From an uncultured Clostridia bacterium (GTDB taxonomy: Bacteria; Bacillota; Clostridia; Christensenellales; Aristaeellaceae): a stretch of DNA of 64,000 nt. The notes under the pieces are model-generated. The model made no database searches and was not told the origin of the DNA. It worked only from the letters and a program-made list of their open reading frames with translations. Where the stretch lies: NCBI GenBank assembly GCA_946408995.1, contig CAMJUL010000004.1:17353-81352 (forward strand). Direction: 5' to 3'. Every line of letters begins with the position of its first letter. Within the stretch, counting starts at the first letter, position 1. A program made the translations under genes and the position numbers. Below are positions 16,903 to 26,035 of the stretch, one piece after another.

Positions 16903-17759
16903 AGGAAAGCTATCAGGAATATCAGCGTTTGTGCGAGGAGGCGCTTTCCGCCCGCGTCTTTCCGGGGGCGGAAGAGGAAAACCTTGAGGCGATGCGCTAC
17001 AGCCTGCTGGGCGGCGGAAAACGGCTGAGAGGGGTCCTGGTCCTTGCCTCCTGTGTCTGCGCCGGTGGGGAAGCCGAAAGGGCGCTGCCGGCCGCCTGCG
17101 CTGTGGAAATGGTCCATGCCTATTCGCTGATCCACGACGATCTGCCCGCCATGGACAACGATGTCCTGCGCCGGGGAAAGCCCACCTGCCATGTGCGATT
17201 TGGCGAGGCGCAGGCGATCCTCGCCGGGGACGGTCTGCTGACGGAGGCCTTCTCCGTCTTGGCCGAGTCCTATGAAGCGCCTGTGGGGGCGGGCCTGGTA
17301 GCCCTCCTTTCCCGGGCCGCCGGGCCAGGCGGAATGGTGGGGGGGCAGGTCCTGGACATGTCCCCGCCCCGGGAGGCCGACCTTGCTTGGCTGAGAAAAA
17401 TGGTGGGGAAAAAGACGGGCTGCCTGATCGAGGCTTCGGTGGAAATGGGCCTGAAGTGCGCCGGCGCGGGGGAGGAATGCATGGCCTGCGGACGGAGGTA
17501 CGGCATCCATCTGGGGAGGGCGTTCCAGATTGTGGACGATATCCTGGACGTGGTCGGCGACGAAAAGACCCTTGGGAAAAGCATCGGGAAGGACGCCGCA
17601 GAGGAAAAGCGGACGTTCGTGACGCTCCTGGGCCTTGAGGAGGCCCGCAGGCAGGCCCTGGAGGAGACCGGGCATGCGGTCAGCGCGCTGGAGCCCTTTG
17701 GGGAACGTGGTGCGTTTCTTTCCCGGCTTGCCCGGGATATGCTGGACAGGATCTATTAG
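16899..17759 (+). CDS. ispA: Farnesyl/polyprenyl diphosphate synthase
   Basis: Trans-prenyltransferase condensing IPP with allylic diphosphates. 286 residues. The first Asp-rich motif is HDDLPAMDND (79–88), with the two extra residues of bacterial type II farnesyl synthases; the second is DDILD (213–217). GGGKRLRG binds diphosphate near residue 38. The position after xseB is conserved. Chain length is probably C15, an inference from the short motif spacing. Confidence 0.94.
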   Translation: MKESYQEYQRLCEEALSARVFPGAEEENLEAMRYSLLGGGKRLRGVLVLASCVCAGGEAERALPAACAVEMVHAYSLIHDDLPAMDNDVLRRGKPTCHVRFGEAQAILAGDGLLTEAFSVLAESYEAPVGAGLVALLSRAAGPGGMVGGQVLDMSPPREADLAWLRKMVGKKTGCLIEASVEMGLKCAGAGEECMACGRRYGIHLGRAFQIVDDILDVVGDEKTLGKSIGKDAAEEKRTFVTLLGLEEARRQALEETGHAVSALEPFGERGAFLSRLARDMLDRIY

Positions 17760-17774
17760 AGAGGAAGGATCGGA

Positions 17775-18221
17775 GTGGATTTTTTCCAAGCGCTTCTGGA
17801 AAACGGGGTTCTCCCTGCCTCCGCCGCCGCCTGGTGCACGGCGCAGGTGATCAAGTTTCTGCTCTACGGCCTTCTGTACCGGAAATTCAAACTGGAAAGG
17901 TTTCTGGGAAGCGGCGGCATGCCTTCCTCCCACACCGCGACGGTCGTGGCCATGTGTCTGATGACCGGCTTCAGGGAGGGCTTTACGGGCACCCTGTTTG
18001 CGGTGGCCCTGGTTTTTGCGGCGGTGGTCATCTACGACGCAATGGGTGTCAGGCGGGAAACCGGACGGCAGGGGGAAGTCATCAACCAGATGCTCAAGGA
18101 AGTGCTGGTGGACGGGAAACCCATTACGGAGGAGACCATGAAGACCCTGGTGGGCCATTCTCCTGTGGAGTGCCTGGGAGGCATTATCGTCGGCGTGATC
18201 GTGGCATTCTTATTCAGATAA
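17775..18221 (+). CDS. DivPAP2 family membrane protein (YuiD-like)
   Basis: 148 residues, about four membrane segments, with the divergent PAP2 signatures GGMPSSHTATV and YDAMGVRRETGRQGEVIN. Family members are annotated as acid-phosphatase/haloperoxidase-related, but the biochemical role is not established; a prenyl or lipid phosphate substrate is plausible next to ispA. The start GTG 17775 has GGAAGGA upstream. Confidence 0.85.
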   Translation: MDFFQALLENGVLPASAAAWCTAQVIKFLLYGLLYRKFKLERFLGSGGMPSSHTATVVAMCLMTGFREGFTGTLFAVALVFAAVVIYDAMGVRRETGRQGEVINQMLKEVLVDGKPITEETMKTLVGHSPVECLGGIIVGVIVAFLFR

Positions 18222-18237
18222 AAGGAGGCGTGTTCGC

Positions 18238-18807
18238 ATGATGGATCAATTTCTGGAGGAAGTCGTTGTCAAGAAGAATCAGGGGGTTCAGACGCTGCTT
18301 CTGGTGGCGGCCAATGTGCTGATGTGGGTCTTTGCCCTGATCGGGGTCTTTGGCCTGAATCTGCTGATCCAGAGCCTTTCGGGGCTGTTTGCCGGGGGCG
18401 GCGTGGGGAATATCGCCCTTCCGCTGATCCTGACCCTGGTTTTCGGCGGCGCTGCGGTGCTGCTGTTCCTTAAAAGGGACGAATTGAAAACCGAATACGA
18501 GTATACCTTCACCAACGGCGTTCTGGACTTTGCCAAGGTTTTCAACAACAAAAAACGCAAGGCCCTGGGGACCATGAACCTGAAGAACATCGAGGCCTGC
18601 GGCAAGGTCTCCTCCGGCTCCTTCAACAGATACATTTCCATGCCCCAGATCAAAAGGACAAACTGGTTCCTGAACCGGGAAGCGGACCTGTTCTACCTGT
18701 ATTTCACCAAAGACAGCCAGAAACGCATCATCATCATCGAGCCCAGCGAGGAAATGGAGAAACTGATCCGTCAGGCCGTTCAGCCGGGCGTCTATCAGAC
18801 GAACTGA
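18238..18807 (+). CDS. DUF6106-like membrane protein, unknown function
   Basis: 189 residues. Two hydrophobic segments (about 20–48 and 60–78) are followed by a soluble cytoplasmic part beginning TEYEYTFTNGVLDFAKVFNNK and ending EEMEKLIRQAV. The soluble part looks like a small PH-like beta fold, but no function is known. ATG 18238 and 18241 are both possible starts after AAAAGGAGG. Confidence 0.75.
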   Translation: MMDQFLEEVVVKKNQGVQTLLLVAANVLMWVFALIGVFGLNLLIQSLSGLFAGGGVGNIALPLILTLVFGGAAVLLFLKRDELKTEYEYTFTNGVLDFAKVFNNKKRKALGTMNLKNIEACGKVSSGSFNRYISMPQIKRTNWFLNREADLFYLYFTKDSQKRIIIIEPSEEMEKLIRQAVQPGVYQTN

Positions 18808-18820
18808 GGAAGAGAGAGAC

Positions 18821-19954
18821 GTGATCTATCTGGACAACAGCGCGACCACGCGGGTATGCGAGGACGCGGTCAGAAAAATGGAAACATGCATGCGGGAGGC
18901 GTATTTCAATCCTTCCGCGCTCTACGGCCCCTCCCTGGAGGTCAGAAACGAGATCAACCGCCTCCGGGAGGACCTGCTTCGCCTGGTCCATTGCCCGGAA
19001 GGCCGGGTGGTATTCGTTTCCGGCGGGACGGAGGCGGATAACCTGGCGGTCCTGGGAGGGACGGCCTCCTTCCGGGACGGGAAGATCCTGTGCTTTGGCG
19101 GGGAGCATCCCGCCGTAAAGGAGGCCTGCAAAGCCGCCCGGGGCCTTCAGTGCGAATGGATTCCCCTGCTCCGGGACGGGATGGCGGACCTGAAGGCCCT
19201 GGAGGGGATGATGGATCCCTCGGTGCGTTTGATCGCGGTCATGCAGGTCAACAACGAGACCGGCGCCATCCAGCCCCTGGAGGAGATCGGCCGTCTCCGG
19301 GACCGGCTGTGCCCTGGGGCCCTGTTCCATGTGGACGGGGTGCAGGGCTTTTTGAGGGTCGGCATGGACATGAAGGCCTGCGGGGCGGATTCCTACGCCC
19401 TTTCCTCCCATAAGATCCACGGCCCCAAGGGCTGCGGCGCGCTGATCGTCCGCAAGGAAACGCGCCTTGCCCCCGTGCAGGTGGGCGGCGGTCAGGAGGG
19501 CGCTCTCCGGTCCGGGACGGAAAACGTGCCGGGCATCCTGGGCATGGGCGCGGCGATCCGGGCCTGGAAAGGCGCGGAAGGCATTCGCTTGAACAAGGAA
19601 AGCCTCTATCTCGGCCTGAAGGAATCGGGCCTTGATGTGCGCGTCAACGGGCCGGATCCCCTGTCGCCGCTCAGCGCGCCCCACATCCTGAACGTATCCC
19701 TGATGCCCGTCCGGAGCGAGACCATGCTGCATGCCCTGGAGGGGGAGGGGATCCTGATCGGCATCGGAAGCGCCTGCGCCAGCAGCAAGCAGCGGATCTC
19801 CGATACCCTGAAGGCCATGGGGATTCCGAGGCCCCAGGCGGAATGCGCCCTGCGCTTCAGCCTCAGCCCGGAGACGACGCGGGAGGAGATCTGCCAAACG
19901 GTGGCCGCGGTGGAGCGGCAGTACGCGTTTCTTTCCCCCTTCCAAAGGCGCTGA
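18821..19954 (+). CDS. Cysteine desulfurase (NifS/IscS-like)
   Basis: PLP enzyme transferring sulfur from cysteine. 377 residues. The PLP-binding lysine is K198 in SSHKIHGPKG and the persulfide cysteine is C319 in GSACASSK. The adjacent thiI suggests that this enzyme supplies persulfide sulfur for tRNA 4-thiouridine, as NifZ does in Bacillus; this is inference from context. Start GTG 18821 follows GGAAGAGAGAG. Confidence 0.92.
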   Translation: MIYLDNSATTRVCEDAVRKMETCMREAYFNPSALYGPSLEVRNEINRLREDLLRLVHCPEGRVVFVSGGTEADNLAVLGGTASFRDGKILCFGGEHPAVKEACKAARGLQCEWIPLLRDGMADLKALEGMMDPSVRLIAVMQVNNETGAIQPLEEIGRLRDRLCPGALFHVDGVQGFLRVGMDMKACGADSYALSSHKIHGPKGCGALIVRKETRLAPVQVGGGQEGALRSGTENVPGILGMGAAIRAWKGAEGIRLNKESLYLGLKESGLDVRVNGPDPLSPLSAPHILNVSLMPVRSETMLHALEGEGILIGIGSACASSKQRISDTLKAMGIPRPQAECALRFSLSPETTREEICQTVAAVERQYAFLSPFQRR

Positions 19955-20035
19955 GACGGCTGCCCCGGACGGGCAGGAACATGGCATTTTTGTAAAGAAA
20001 GGGCCGCGCAAAAGGCGCGGAAAAGGACCTGTGGC

Positions 20036-21184
20036 ATGCGCAATCTGCTTCTTGTTCGGTATGGAGAGATCTATCTGAAGGGGCTGAACCGCCCGTATTT
20101 TTTAAGGACCCTGGTCTCAAGGGTCAGGCAGGCCGTCGCGGACCTTGGCGGGAAGGTATGGCTTCATGACGCCCGGATCTTCGTCAGCGGCTGTGAGGAC
20201 ATGGACGAATGCGTCCGCAGGGTCTGCAGGGTGTTCGGCGTGCATTCGGTATGCCCGGCCATCGAGATGGAAAAGGACGATTTTGACGCGGTCCTTGAGC
20301 AGGCGGCCCGGATGATGTCGGGCCTTGAAGGCACCTTCAAGGTGGAGGCGCGCAGGTCCGACAAGCATTTTTTCCTGGATTCGCCTTCCATCAACGCAAA
20401 GGTGGGGGAATACGTCCTGGACCATACCGACGGCAGGCTGCGGGTGGACGTGAAAAAGCCGGACCATGTCCTGAGCGTTGAAGTGCGGGACCACGTGTAC
20501 ATGTATGTACGGGTCATCATGGCGGTGGGCGGAATGCCCGTGGGCACCGGCGGGAAGGCCGCGCTGCTGCTTTCGGGGGGGATCGACTCCCCGGTGGCCG
20601 GGTATATGATCGCAAAACGCGGGGTCGAATTGATCGCGGTGCACTATTATTCCTTCCCCTATACCGGCCCGCAGGCCCGGCAGAAGGTGCTGGACCTGGC
20701 CAGCATCCTTTCCGGGTACTGCTGCGGGATCAAGGTGTTCGTGGTGCCCTTTACCGAGATCCAGATGGAGATCCACGCCAAATGCCCCGATGAATACACC
20801 ACGCTGATCATGCGGCGCTATATGATGCGCATCGCCGAACGCATTGCCCGGAAGGAGGGCGCACAGGCCCTTGTGACCGGGGAGAGCATCGGGCAGGTGG
20901 CCAGCCAGACCCTGGAGGCCCTGACGGTGACGGACAGCGTGGTGGACATGCCGGTCTTCAGGCCCCTGATCGGGTTCGACAAGATCGATATCATCCATGA
21001 GGCGGAGAAGATCGGCACTTACGAGACCTCCTGCCTTCCTTATGAGGACTGCTGCACGGTCTTTACCCCCCGGCATCCGGCCACAAAGCCCAAAATGGAG
21101 AAGATCCTGGAAGGGGAGGAGAAGCTGGACAGCGAGCGCCTGATGGAGGCGGCGGTGAATGCGGCGGAGGTCCTGACCCTGTAA
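20036..21184 (+). CDS. thiI: tRNA 4-thiouridine synthase ThiI (no rhodanese domain)
   Basis: 382 residues. An N-terminal ferredoxin-like/THUMP region binds tRNA; the PP-loop SGGIDS (180–185) adenylates U8, and the C-terminal part retains CLPYEDCCTVF. The rhodanese domain of enterobacterial ThiI is absent, as in most Firmicutes, so a dedicated cysteine desulfurase is needed, and one is encoded immediately upstream. ATG 20036 follows AAAAGGA. Confidence 0.94.
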   Translation: MRNLLLVRYGEIYLKGLNRPYFLRTLVSRVRQAVADLGGKVWLHDARIFVSGCEDMDECVRRVCRVFGVHSVCPAIEMEKDDFDAVLEQAARMMSGLEGTFKVEARRSDKHFFLDSPSINAKVGEYVLDHTDGRLRVDVKKPDHVLSVEVRDHVYMYVRVIMAVGGMPVGTGGKAALLLSGGIDSPVAGYMIAKRGVELIAVHYYSFPYTGPQARQKVLDLASILSGYCCGIKVFVVPFTEIQMEIHAKCPDEYTTLIMRRYMMRIAERIARKEGAQALVTGESIGQVASQTLEALTVTDSVVDMPVFRPLIGFDKIDIIHEAEKIGTYETSCLPYEDCCTVFTPRHPATKPKMEKILEGEEKLDSERLMEAAVNAAEVLTL

Positions 21185-21249
21185 AGGAATGGCCGAAATG
21201 GCACGTTTCTTCCCGTTTTTTGCGTATATCCAAAGCCGCGCGAATCGGC

Positions 21250-21255
21250 TATAAT
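21250..21255 (+). promoter_or_regulatory. Likely -10 element upstream of solute-binding protein gene
   Basis: A perfect TATAAT lies 37 bases before the TTG 21292 start. No good -35 is present at 16–18 bp, so it may need an activator. Its position rules out the ATG at 21262 as a start. Confidence 0.45.
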
Positions 21256-21291
21256 ACAAACATGGACAAACAGGAAAGGGAGGGCTTTGCT

Positions 21292-22812
21292 TTGAAACGG
21301 TTGACAGCCGTGCTCCTTGCGATCTTTCTGATGGCGGGGACAGGGGTCTCCTTTGGGGAGGAACAGGAAACCGGGGGGCAGACCTATACCCTCGCGGGCC
21401 TGGACGAGACCCAGTACCGCAGCTGGGAGACCAACCGGTTCTTCCCGAACATGGAGGAGGCCACGGGCGTCCATTTCGAGGTCAGGCAGTATGCCACGGA
21501 GGCGGAATGGACCCGGGCAAAGGAACAGATGACCCCGGGCGGGGAGCTGCCGGACGTGCTGTTCAAGGCGCAGCTGAGCAGCTATGAATGCATGGAGCTT
21601 CTGGAAAAGGGCGTCCTTGTGGACCTGAAGCCCTATCTGAAGGACTGCTGTCCCCATCTGTGTGCCCTCCTTGAAGCCCATGAAGGGGCCCTGGACGCCA
21701 TTACCCTTCCGGACGGGCGGATCGCCGCGCTTCCCTTTATCAACGAAACCCCTGTCCAGAACATCCTGTGGATCAATCCGTCCTTCCTGAAGAAAGCCGG
21801 GAAGGAGATGCCCACCACGGCGCAGGAACTGGTGGAGGTGCTCCGGGCCTTCAGGGACCTGGACGTGAACGGCAACGGAAACCGGAGCGACGAAACGCCG
21901 TTGGGGTTCCTGGGCCCCTATGACCTGAAATACCTGGCCCACGCCTTTGGCATGATCTGCAACGATTACAACATCTACGCAGACGATTCGGGCACGGTCC
22001 GCTACATGCCCCTGGACGAACGGTTCCCGTCCTTTATCCGCTGGCTGCGGGAAATGTACGCTGAAAAGCTGCTGGATCAGGACGGGTTCAGCCAGGCGGA
22101 CAGCATGCGCACGGTGTCCTCCTCTTCCAGTGCCATGGAATACGGCATCCTGATGGCGCCCATGATCACCACGGTGCTGCCCTCGGAGTGGCTGAAGGAG
22201 TATGTGTGCCTTCCGCCCCTTCAGTACGAGGGGAAGCAGGTGTACAGGGACTTTGGCGGCGGGCTCCTCAGGGGCACGTTTGCCGTGACCAGCGCCTGCG
22301 GGGACGTGGAAAAAATGCTCCGCTGGGTGGATTACCTTTATTCCGAGGAAGGGTCCATCCTGGCTACGGTGGGCAAACAGAACGTGGATTATCTGGTGGA
22401 CGGGGACGGCACCTGGCGGCTGTCGGATTCCGCCTCCGGGGACAGCTATCATACGATCACCAGCACCATCTCCTCCGCCGCCGCGTTTCCGGGGTATTCC
22501 GCGGACGCGTTCCAGATGCGGTTCAGCGATTCCGGCATCGGCTCCATGATGGACGCGCTGCATGCCTTCGGGGCACTCTGCGTACAAGCCTATCCGCTGG
22601 TGGACCTGACCAGGGAAGAAAGCCTGAGAGTGCGTACGCTTCAAAGCAGCCTGGGACTGACGGTGGACATGCATATCGCCCGCTGGGTGCTGGGGGAAGA
22701 AGAGACCACGGATGAAAGCTTCGCTGCCTTTGAGACCGAACTGAAAGAGGCGGGGCTTGAGGAGTTCCTTTCCATATGGCAAAAGAAGCTGGATGAACAG
22801 GGAGGCAAGTAA
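21292..22812 (+). CDS. Extracellular solute-binding protein, ABC sugar type (orphan)
   Basis: 506-residue family 1-like periplasmic binding protein. A signal peptide (LTAVLLAIFLMAG) with no clear lipobox is followed by two alpha/beta lobes; DVLFKAQLSSYECMELLEKG and LPDGRIAALPF are typical. TTG 21292 has GGAAAGGGAGGG 8 bases upstream. No permease is adjacent; instead the stop abuts the start of a galactokinase, suggesting that the ligand contains galactose. The partner permeases must be elsewhere. Confidence 0.85.
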   Translation: MKRLTAVLLAIFLMAGTGVSFGEEQETGGQTYTLAGLDETQYRSWETNRFFPNMEEATGVHFEVRQYATEAEWTRAKEQMTPGGELPDVLFKAQLSSYECMELLEKGVLVDLKPYLKDCCPHLCALLEAHEGALDAITLPDGRIAALPFINETPVQNILWINPSFLKKAGKEMPTTAQELVEVLRAFRDLDVNGNGNRSDETPLGFLGPYDLKYLAHAFGMICNDYNIYADDSGTVRYMPLDERFPSFIRWLREMYAEKLLDQDGFSQADSMRTVSSSSSAMEYGILMAPMITTVLPSEWLKEYVCLPPLQYEGKQVYRDFGGGLLRGTFAVTSACGDVEKMLRWVDYLYSEEGSILATVGKQNVDYLVDGDGTWRLSDSASGDSYHTITSTISSAAAFPGYSADAFQMRFSDSGIGSMMDALHAFGALCVQAYPLVDLTREESLRVRTLQSSLGLTVDMHIARWVLGEEETTDESFAAFETELKEAGLEEFLSIWQKKLDEQGGK

Positions 22813-24105
22813 ATGGACATTTATACCGCGATGCTCGCCAAAGTCAGGAGCCGTGAAGGGGTGGAACGCCTGAACGCGCTCTACGGGGGCAGGGATGGGG
22901 AACTGGCCCGGCAGACGGTGCGGTACAGCCGCATCGTCAAAAAGCATGAGGAAGTGTTCCATGCCAAGGGAAACCTGGCCTTGATCAGCGCGCCGGGCAG
23001 GATCGAGATCGCCGGCAATCACACCGACCACAACAACGGTCGGGTGCTGGCCGCGGCCGTGGGCCCTGACTGCGTATGTGCCGTGACGCCCCGGGAAGAC
23101 ACCCTGGTCCACGTTTACTCCAGGGGATTTGCCCCCATCAGCATGGACCTTCAAAGCCTTGAGATGCAGGAAAGCGAAAAAGGAACCAGTGCAGCGCTGA
23201 TCCGCGGTGTCGCGAGGGGAATGGCGGACCGGGGCATGAAGGTGGGCGGCTTTGACGCGGTGGTCTCCAGCGACGTGGTGACCGGGTCGGGCATGTCCTC
23301 CTCCGCGGCCTATGAGGTGATGATGGCCGCGGTCCTTGATTACCTGTACAACGGCTTTCACATGGATCCCATCGTGCGGGCCCAGATCGCCCAGTATGCC
23401 GAGAACGTGTATTTCGGGAAACCCTCGGGTCTGATGGACCAGATGGCCTCCTCGGTGGGCGGCCTTGTGACCATCGATTTCAAGGACGAGCCGGCGGTGG
23501 AATCCCTTTCCTTCCGTTTCGGGGACGCGGGCTATCAGATCATCGTGGTCAATACCGGTTCCAGCCATGACAACCTGACGGACGAATACGCTGCGATCCG
23601 TACCGAAATGAACGAGGTCGCCCGGTTCTTTGGCCAGGAGGTGCTCCGCCAGGTCCGCCCGGAGGAGTTCTTGATGAACATCGCCCGGGTCAGCAAGGCC
23701 GTTGGGGATCGCCCGGTGATGCGTGCCGCGCATTTCTTCCAGGAAAACAAGCGGGTGAAGAAGCTGGTGCGGGACATCAAGAACGGGGACCTGGAGGGGA
23801 TCCTGAACGGCATCAACGCCTCCGGACAGAGCAGCCAGAAATACCTGCAGAACGTTTTCGTTCCCGGCAGGGATCAGCCGATTTCCCTGGCGCTGATGAT
23901 GGCGGAATACATGCTCCGGGGCAAGGGCGCCTGGAGGGTGCATGGCGGAGGGTTCGCCGGGACCACCCTGAACATCGTTCCGGAGGAGATCGCAGGGGAG
24001 TTTACCGGAAGAATGAAGAGCATCTTTGGGGACGATTGCTGCTTTGTACTGGATGTCCGTCCGGAAGGGGCGGCGCTGGTACTGGAAGCCGGGGAGAAGG
24101 AATAA
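22813..24105 (+). CDS. galK: Galactokinase, GHMP family
   Basis: 430 residues. The sugar-binding signature is PGRIEIAGNHTDHNNG (61–76), a clostridial variant of the GRxNLIGEHTDY motif. The GHMP phosphate loop is GSGMSSSAA (157–165), and motif 3 includes RVHGGGFAGTT near 380. It phosphorylates galactose (or a close sugar) at C1 for the Leloir pathway. The ATG directly follows the TAA of the binding protein gene, so they are coupled. A terminator follows. Confidence 0.88.
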   Translation: MDIYTAMLAKVRSREGVERLNALYGGRDGELARQTVRYSRIVKKHEEVFHAKGNLALISAPGRIEIAGNHTDHNNGRVLAAAVGPDCVCAVTPREDTLVHVYSRGFAPISMDLQSLEMQESEKGTSAALIRGVARGMADRGMKVGGFDAVVSSDVVTGSGMSSSAAYEVMMAAVLDYLYNGFHMDPIVRAQIAQYAENVYFGKPSGLMDQMASSVGGLVTIDFKDEPAVESLSFRFGDAGYQIIVVNTGSSHDNLTDEYAAIRTEMNEVARFFGQEVLRQVRPEEFLMNIARVSKAVGDRPVMRAAHFFQENKRVKKLVRDIKNGDLEGILNGINASGQSSQKYLQNVFVPGRDQPISLALMMAEYMLRGKGAWRVHGGGFAGTTLNIVPEEIAGEFTGRMKSIFGDDCCFVLDVRPEGAALVLEAGEKE

Positions 24106-24157
24106 GGCGTTCCTTGCCTTTGGCAGATCCGGGGGAAAGTCCAAAAGGACCCTTCCG

Positions 24158-24196
24158 GCCGCAGACGGCGCAGACCGGCGCTGTTTGCGGCTTTTT
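24158..24196 (+). terminator. Terminator after galK
   Basis: GCCGCA (24158–24163) pairs with TGCGGC (24186–24191), with further internal GGCG/CGCC-type pairing, followed by TTTTT. Confidence 0.7.
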
Positions 24197-24228
24197 GCAA
24201 AAGCAGGGGGAGGAGAGAGGGAACAGGT

Positions 24229-24771
24229 ATGGAGTTTACGACCTGCGGCGCCGGGGAGACACGGGCGCTGGGGGCTGCCCTGGCGGCGGTCCTGCGCAGC
24301 GGGGACACCCTGCTGCTGGAGGGGGACCTTGGCGCTGGAAAGAGCGAGCTTGCCCGGGGCATTGCCCGGGGGCTGGGCTATACCTGCCCGGTACCGAGCC
24401 CGACCTTTACGATCCTGAACGAATATGAGGGCGGCAGGCTGAAACTGCATCATTTTGATTTTTACCGGCTTTCCGGCCCGGAGGAACTGTATGAGAGCGG
24501 CCTGCAGGAGTATATCGGGGCGGAAGGTGTTACCCTGATCGAATGGGGGGAGGTCGCCTTGGAGGCCCTGCCGGAGGATTGCCTTGTATGCACCCTGACC
24601 CCCCTTGGGGAGGAAAAGCGCCGGATCACCCTGCGGGAGCGGGGCGGCTTCCGGCCGCTGGACAGGACATTTTGGAAGGCCGGGGGAGAGGGCGGGAAGC
24701 CCTGCTCCCTTTCCGGCGTGCAGACGGAGCCCGCGGAGGGCTCCCTCGGAAAGGAAACGGACAAAGCATGA
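24229..24771 (+). CDS. tsaE: tRNA t6A biosynthesis ATPase TsaE
   Basis: 180 residues. Walker A GDLGAGKS (32–39), then VPSPTFTILNEY and the FYRL segment typical of TsaE. It energises the TsaBDE complex forming N6-threonylcarbamoyl-adenosine in tRNA. The C-terminal 25–30 residues extend past the usual end. The stop overlaps the tsaB start by 4 bp. Confidence 0.94.
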   Translation: MEFTTCGAGETRALGAALAAVLRSGDTLLLEGDLGAGKSELARGIARGLGYTCPVPSPTFTILNEYEGGRLKLHHFDFYRLSGPEELYESGLQEYIGAEGVTLIEWGEVALEALPEDCLVCTLTPLGEEKRRITLRERGGFRPLDRTFWKAGGEGGKPCSLSGVQTEPAEGSLGKETDKA

Positions 24772-25472
24772 TCCTGCTCGCGCTGGACACGTCGGGGCCT
24801 GTATGCGGCACGGCGCTGATCAAAAACGGAGAGGCGGTCTACGAGGCCGCGGTGAAGAACAGCTTTACCCACAGCCGCAACCTGATGCCCATGGTGGAGG
24901 ATGCCTGTCTGAAAAGCGGCCTGGAGATAGAAGAGATCGACCTGTTTGCCGTGACCGTCGGACCGGGATCCTTTACGGGAGTGCGTCTTGGGGTGGAAGC
25001 CGCGAAGGCGATGGCTCATGCCCTGGGCAAAAAGGTGGTGCCTGTGAACGCCATGGAGACCCTGGCCCAGGCGTTTGCCGGACGGGCGGTACGCGTTTGC
25101 CCCATTCTGGATGCCCGGGCGGGACAGGTTTATACCGCGCTGTTCGAGGGCCCGGACATGGTCCGCATTCTTGAGGACACCCCGATGAAGGTGACCGAGG
25201 TGTTGGAAATGCTGTCCGCAGAAGCGGGAGAGGTCCTGTTCACCGGGGATGGGGTGGGCGTTTGGGGTCCGACCCTGCTCTCCTGTGAGCCGCTGAGGGG
25301 CAGGTGCGCCCTGGCAGGCATCGCCCAAAGGTACCTGCGGCCCTGCTGCGTGGCGGAGGTGGCCCTGAAACACCTGGATTCCGCCGTGACCTGGGAGGAG
25401 CTGGAGCCCCTCTACCTGCGGCCGCCCCAGGCGGTAAGACAGAAGAACCTGCGGGAGCTGGGCCATGAGTGA
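24768..25472 (+). CDS. tsaB: tRNA t6A biosynthesis protein TsaB
   Basis: 234 residues of the ASKHA-fold TsaB/YeaZ family with ALDTSGPVCGTA at the N-terminus and VGPGSFTGVRLG near 65–76. It scaffolds TsaD and TsaE. ATG 24768 is part of an ATGA overlap with tsaE; the frame stays open further upstream, but that region is inside tsaE. Confidence 0.94.
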   Translation: MILLALDTSGPVCGTALIKNGEAVYEAAVKNSFTHSRNLMPMVEDACLKSGLEIEEIDLFAVTVGPGSFTGVRLGVEAAKAMAHALGKKVVPVNAMETLAQAFAGRAVRVCPILDARAGQVYTALFEGPDMVRILEDTPMKVTEVLEMLSAEAGEVLFTGDGVGVWGPTLLSCEPLRGRCALAGIAQRYLRPCCVAEVALKHLDSAVTWEELEPLYLRPPQAVRQKNLRELGHE

Positions 25473-25959
25473 GAAAACCATTCGAAGGATGACCCTTGCG
25501 GATGCGGAGGCAGTCCAGGCCATAGAAGGCCGGGTCTTCCCAAGGCCCTGGACCCTGGAGGATTTCCGCAAGGAAATGACGCAGAACAAATGCGCCCGAT
25601 ACCTGGTGGGGGTGGAAGACGGGCGCATCACCGGCTATGCCGGCGCCTGGATCGTGCTGGACGAAGCGCAGGTGACGAACGTGGCGGTGGCGCCGGAATA
25701 CAGGGGACGGGGATGGGGACGCGCGCTGATGGAGGCGCTTTTGCAGTACGCCGCAAACCTGGGGGCCGCGTATGTGACCCTGGAAGTGCGAAGGAGCAAT
25801 GAAACGGCCCAGAACCTGTACAAGTCTCTGGGGTTTGTACGGGTTGCCGTAAGGAAGAAGTATTATGAGGACAACGGGGAAGACGGCTTTCTGATGGCCC
25901 TGGACCGTCTGCCCCCGCCGGAGGCGGATTTCGAAGAGGCCGAAACGGTCCGGGAATAA
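25465..25959 (+). CDS. rimI: Ribosomal protein S18 N-acetyltransferase RimI-like
   Basis: 164-residue GNAT acetyltransferase. The acetyl-CoA loop is RGRGWG in VAVAPEYRGRGWG, followed by LEVRRSNETAQNLYKSLGF. The tsaE–tsaB–rimI order is conserved in Firmicutes. The tail after MALDRLP is acidic and probably disordered. It overlaps tsaB by 8 bp. Confidence 0.9.
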   Translation: MSEKTIRRMTLADAEAVQAIEGRVFPRPWTLEDFRKEMTQNKCARYLVGVEDGRITGYAGAWIVLDEAQVTNVAVAPEYRGRGWGRALMEALLQYAANLGAAYVTLEVRRSNETAQNLYKSLGFVRVAVRKKYYEDNGEDGFLMALDRLPPPEADFEEAETVRE

Positions 25960-25979
25960 CGGAAAGAAAGACAGGCAAG

Positions 25980-26006
25980 GGGGGCGCGGCACAAAGCCGC
26001 GCCCCC
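25980..26006. terminator. Bidirectional terminator between convergent rimI and nnrDE
   Basis: A perfect 11-bp stem GGGGGCGCGGC (25980–25990) / GCCGCGCCCCC (25996–26006) with loop ACAAA lies between the two convergent stops. The minus-strand exit is pyrimidine-rich, the plus-strand exit only weakly T-rich. Confidence 0.75.
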
Positions 26007-26035
26007 ATTGCCTGAATAGAAGGGATGGCGCCGCG

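Noticed and set aside
21262..21291. ATG 21262 as start of the orphan binding protein
   Set aside because: It lies 7 bases after the -10 box, so it would be at the transcript's first bases, and no ribosome site precedes it.
21040..24453. A 1137-codon minus-strand frame opposite the binding protein and galK
   Set aside because: Composition is His/Gly/Val/Pro-rich shadow sequence with no motifs, antisense to two well-supported genes.
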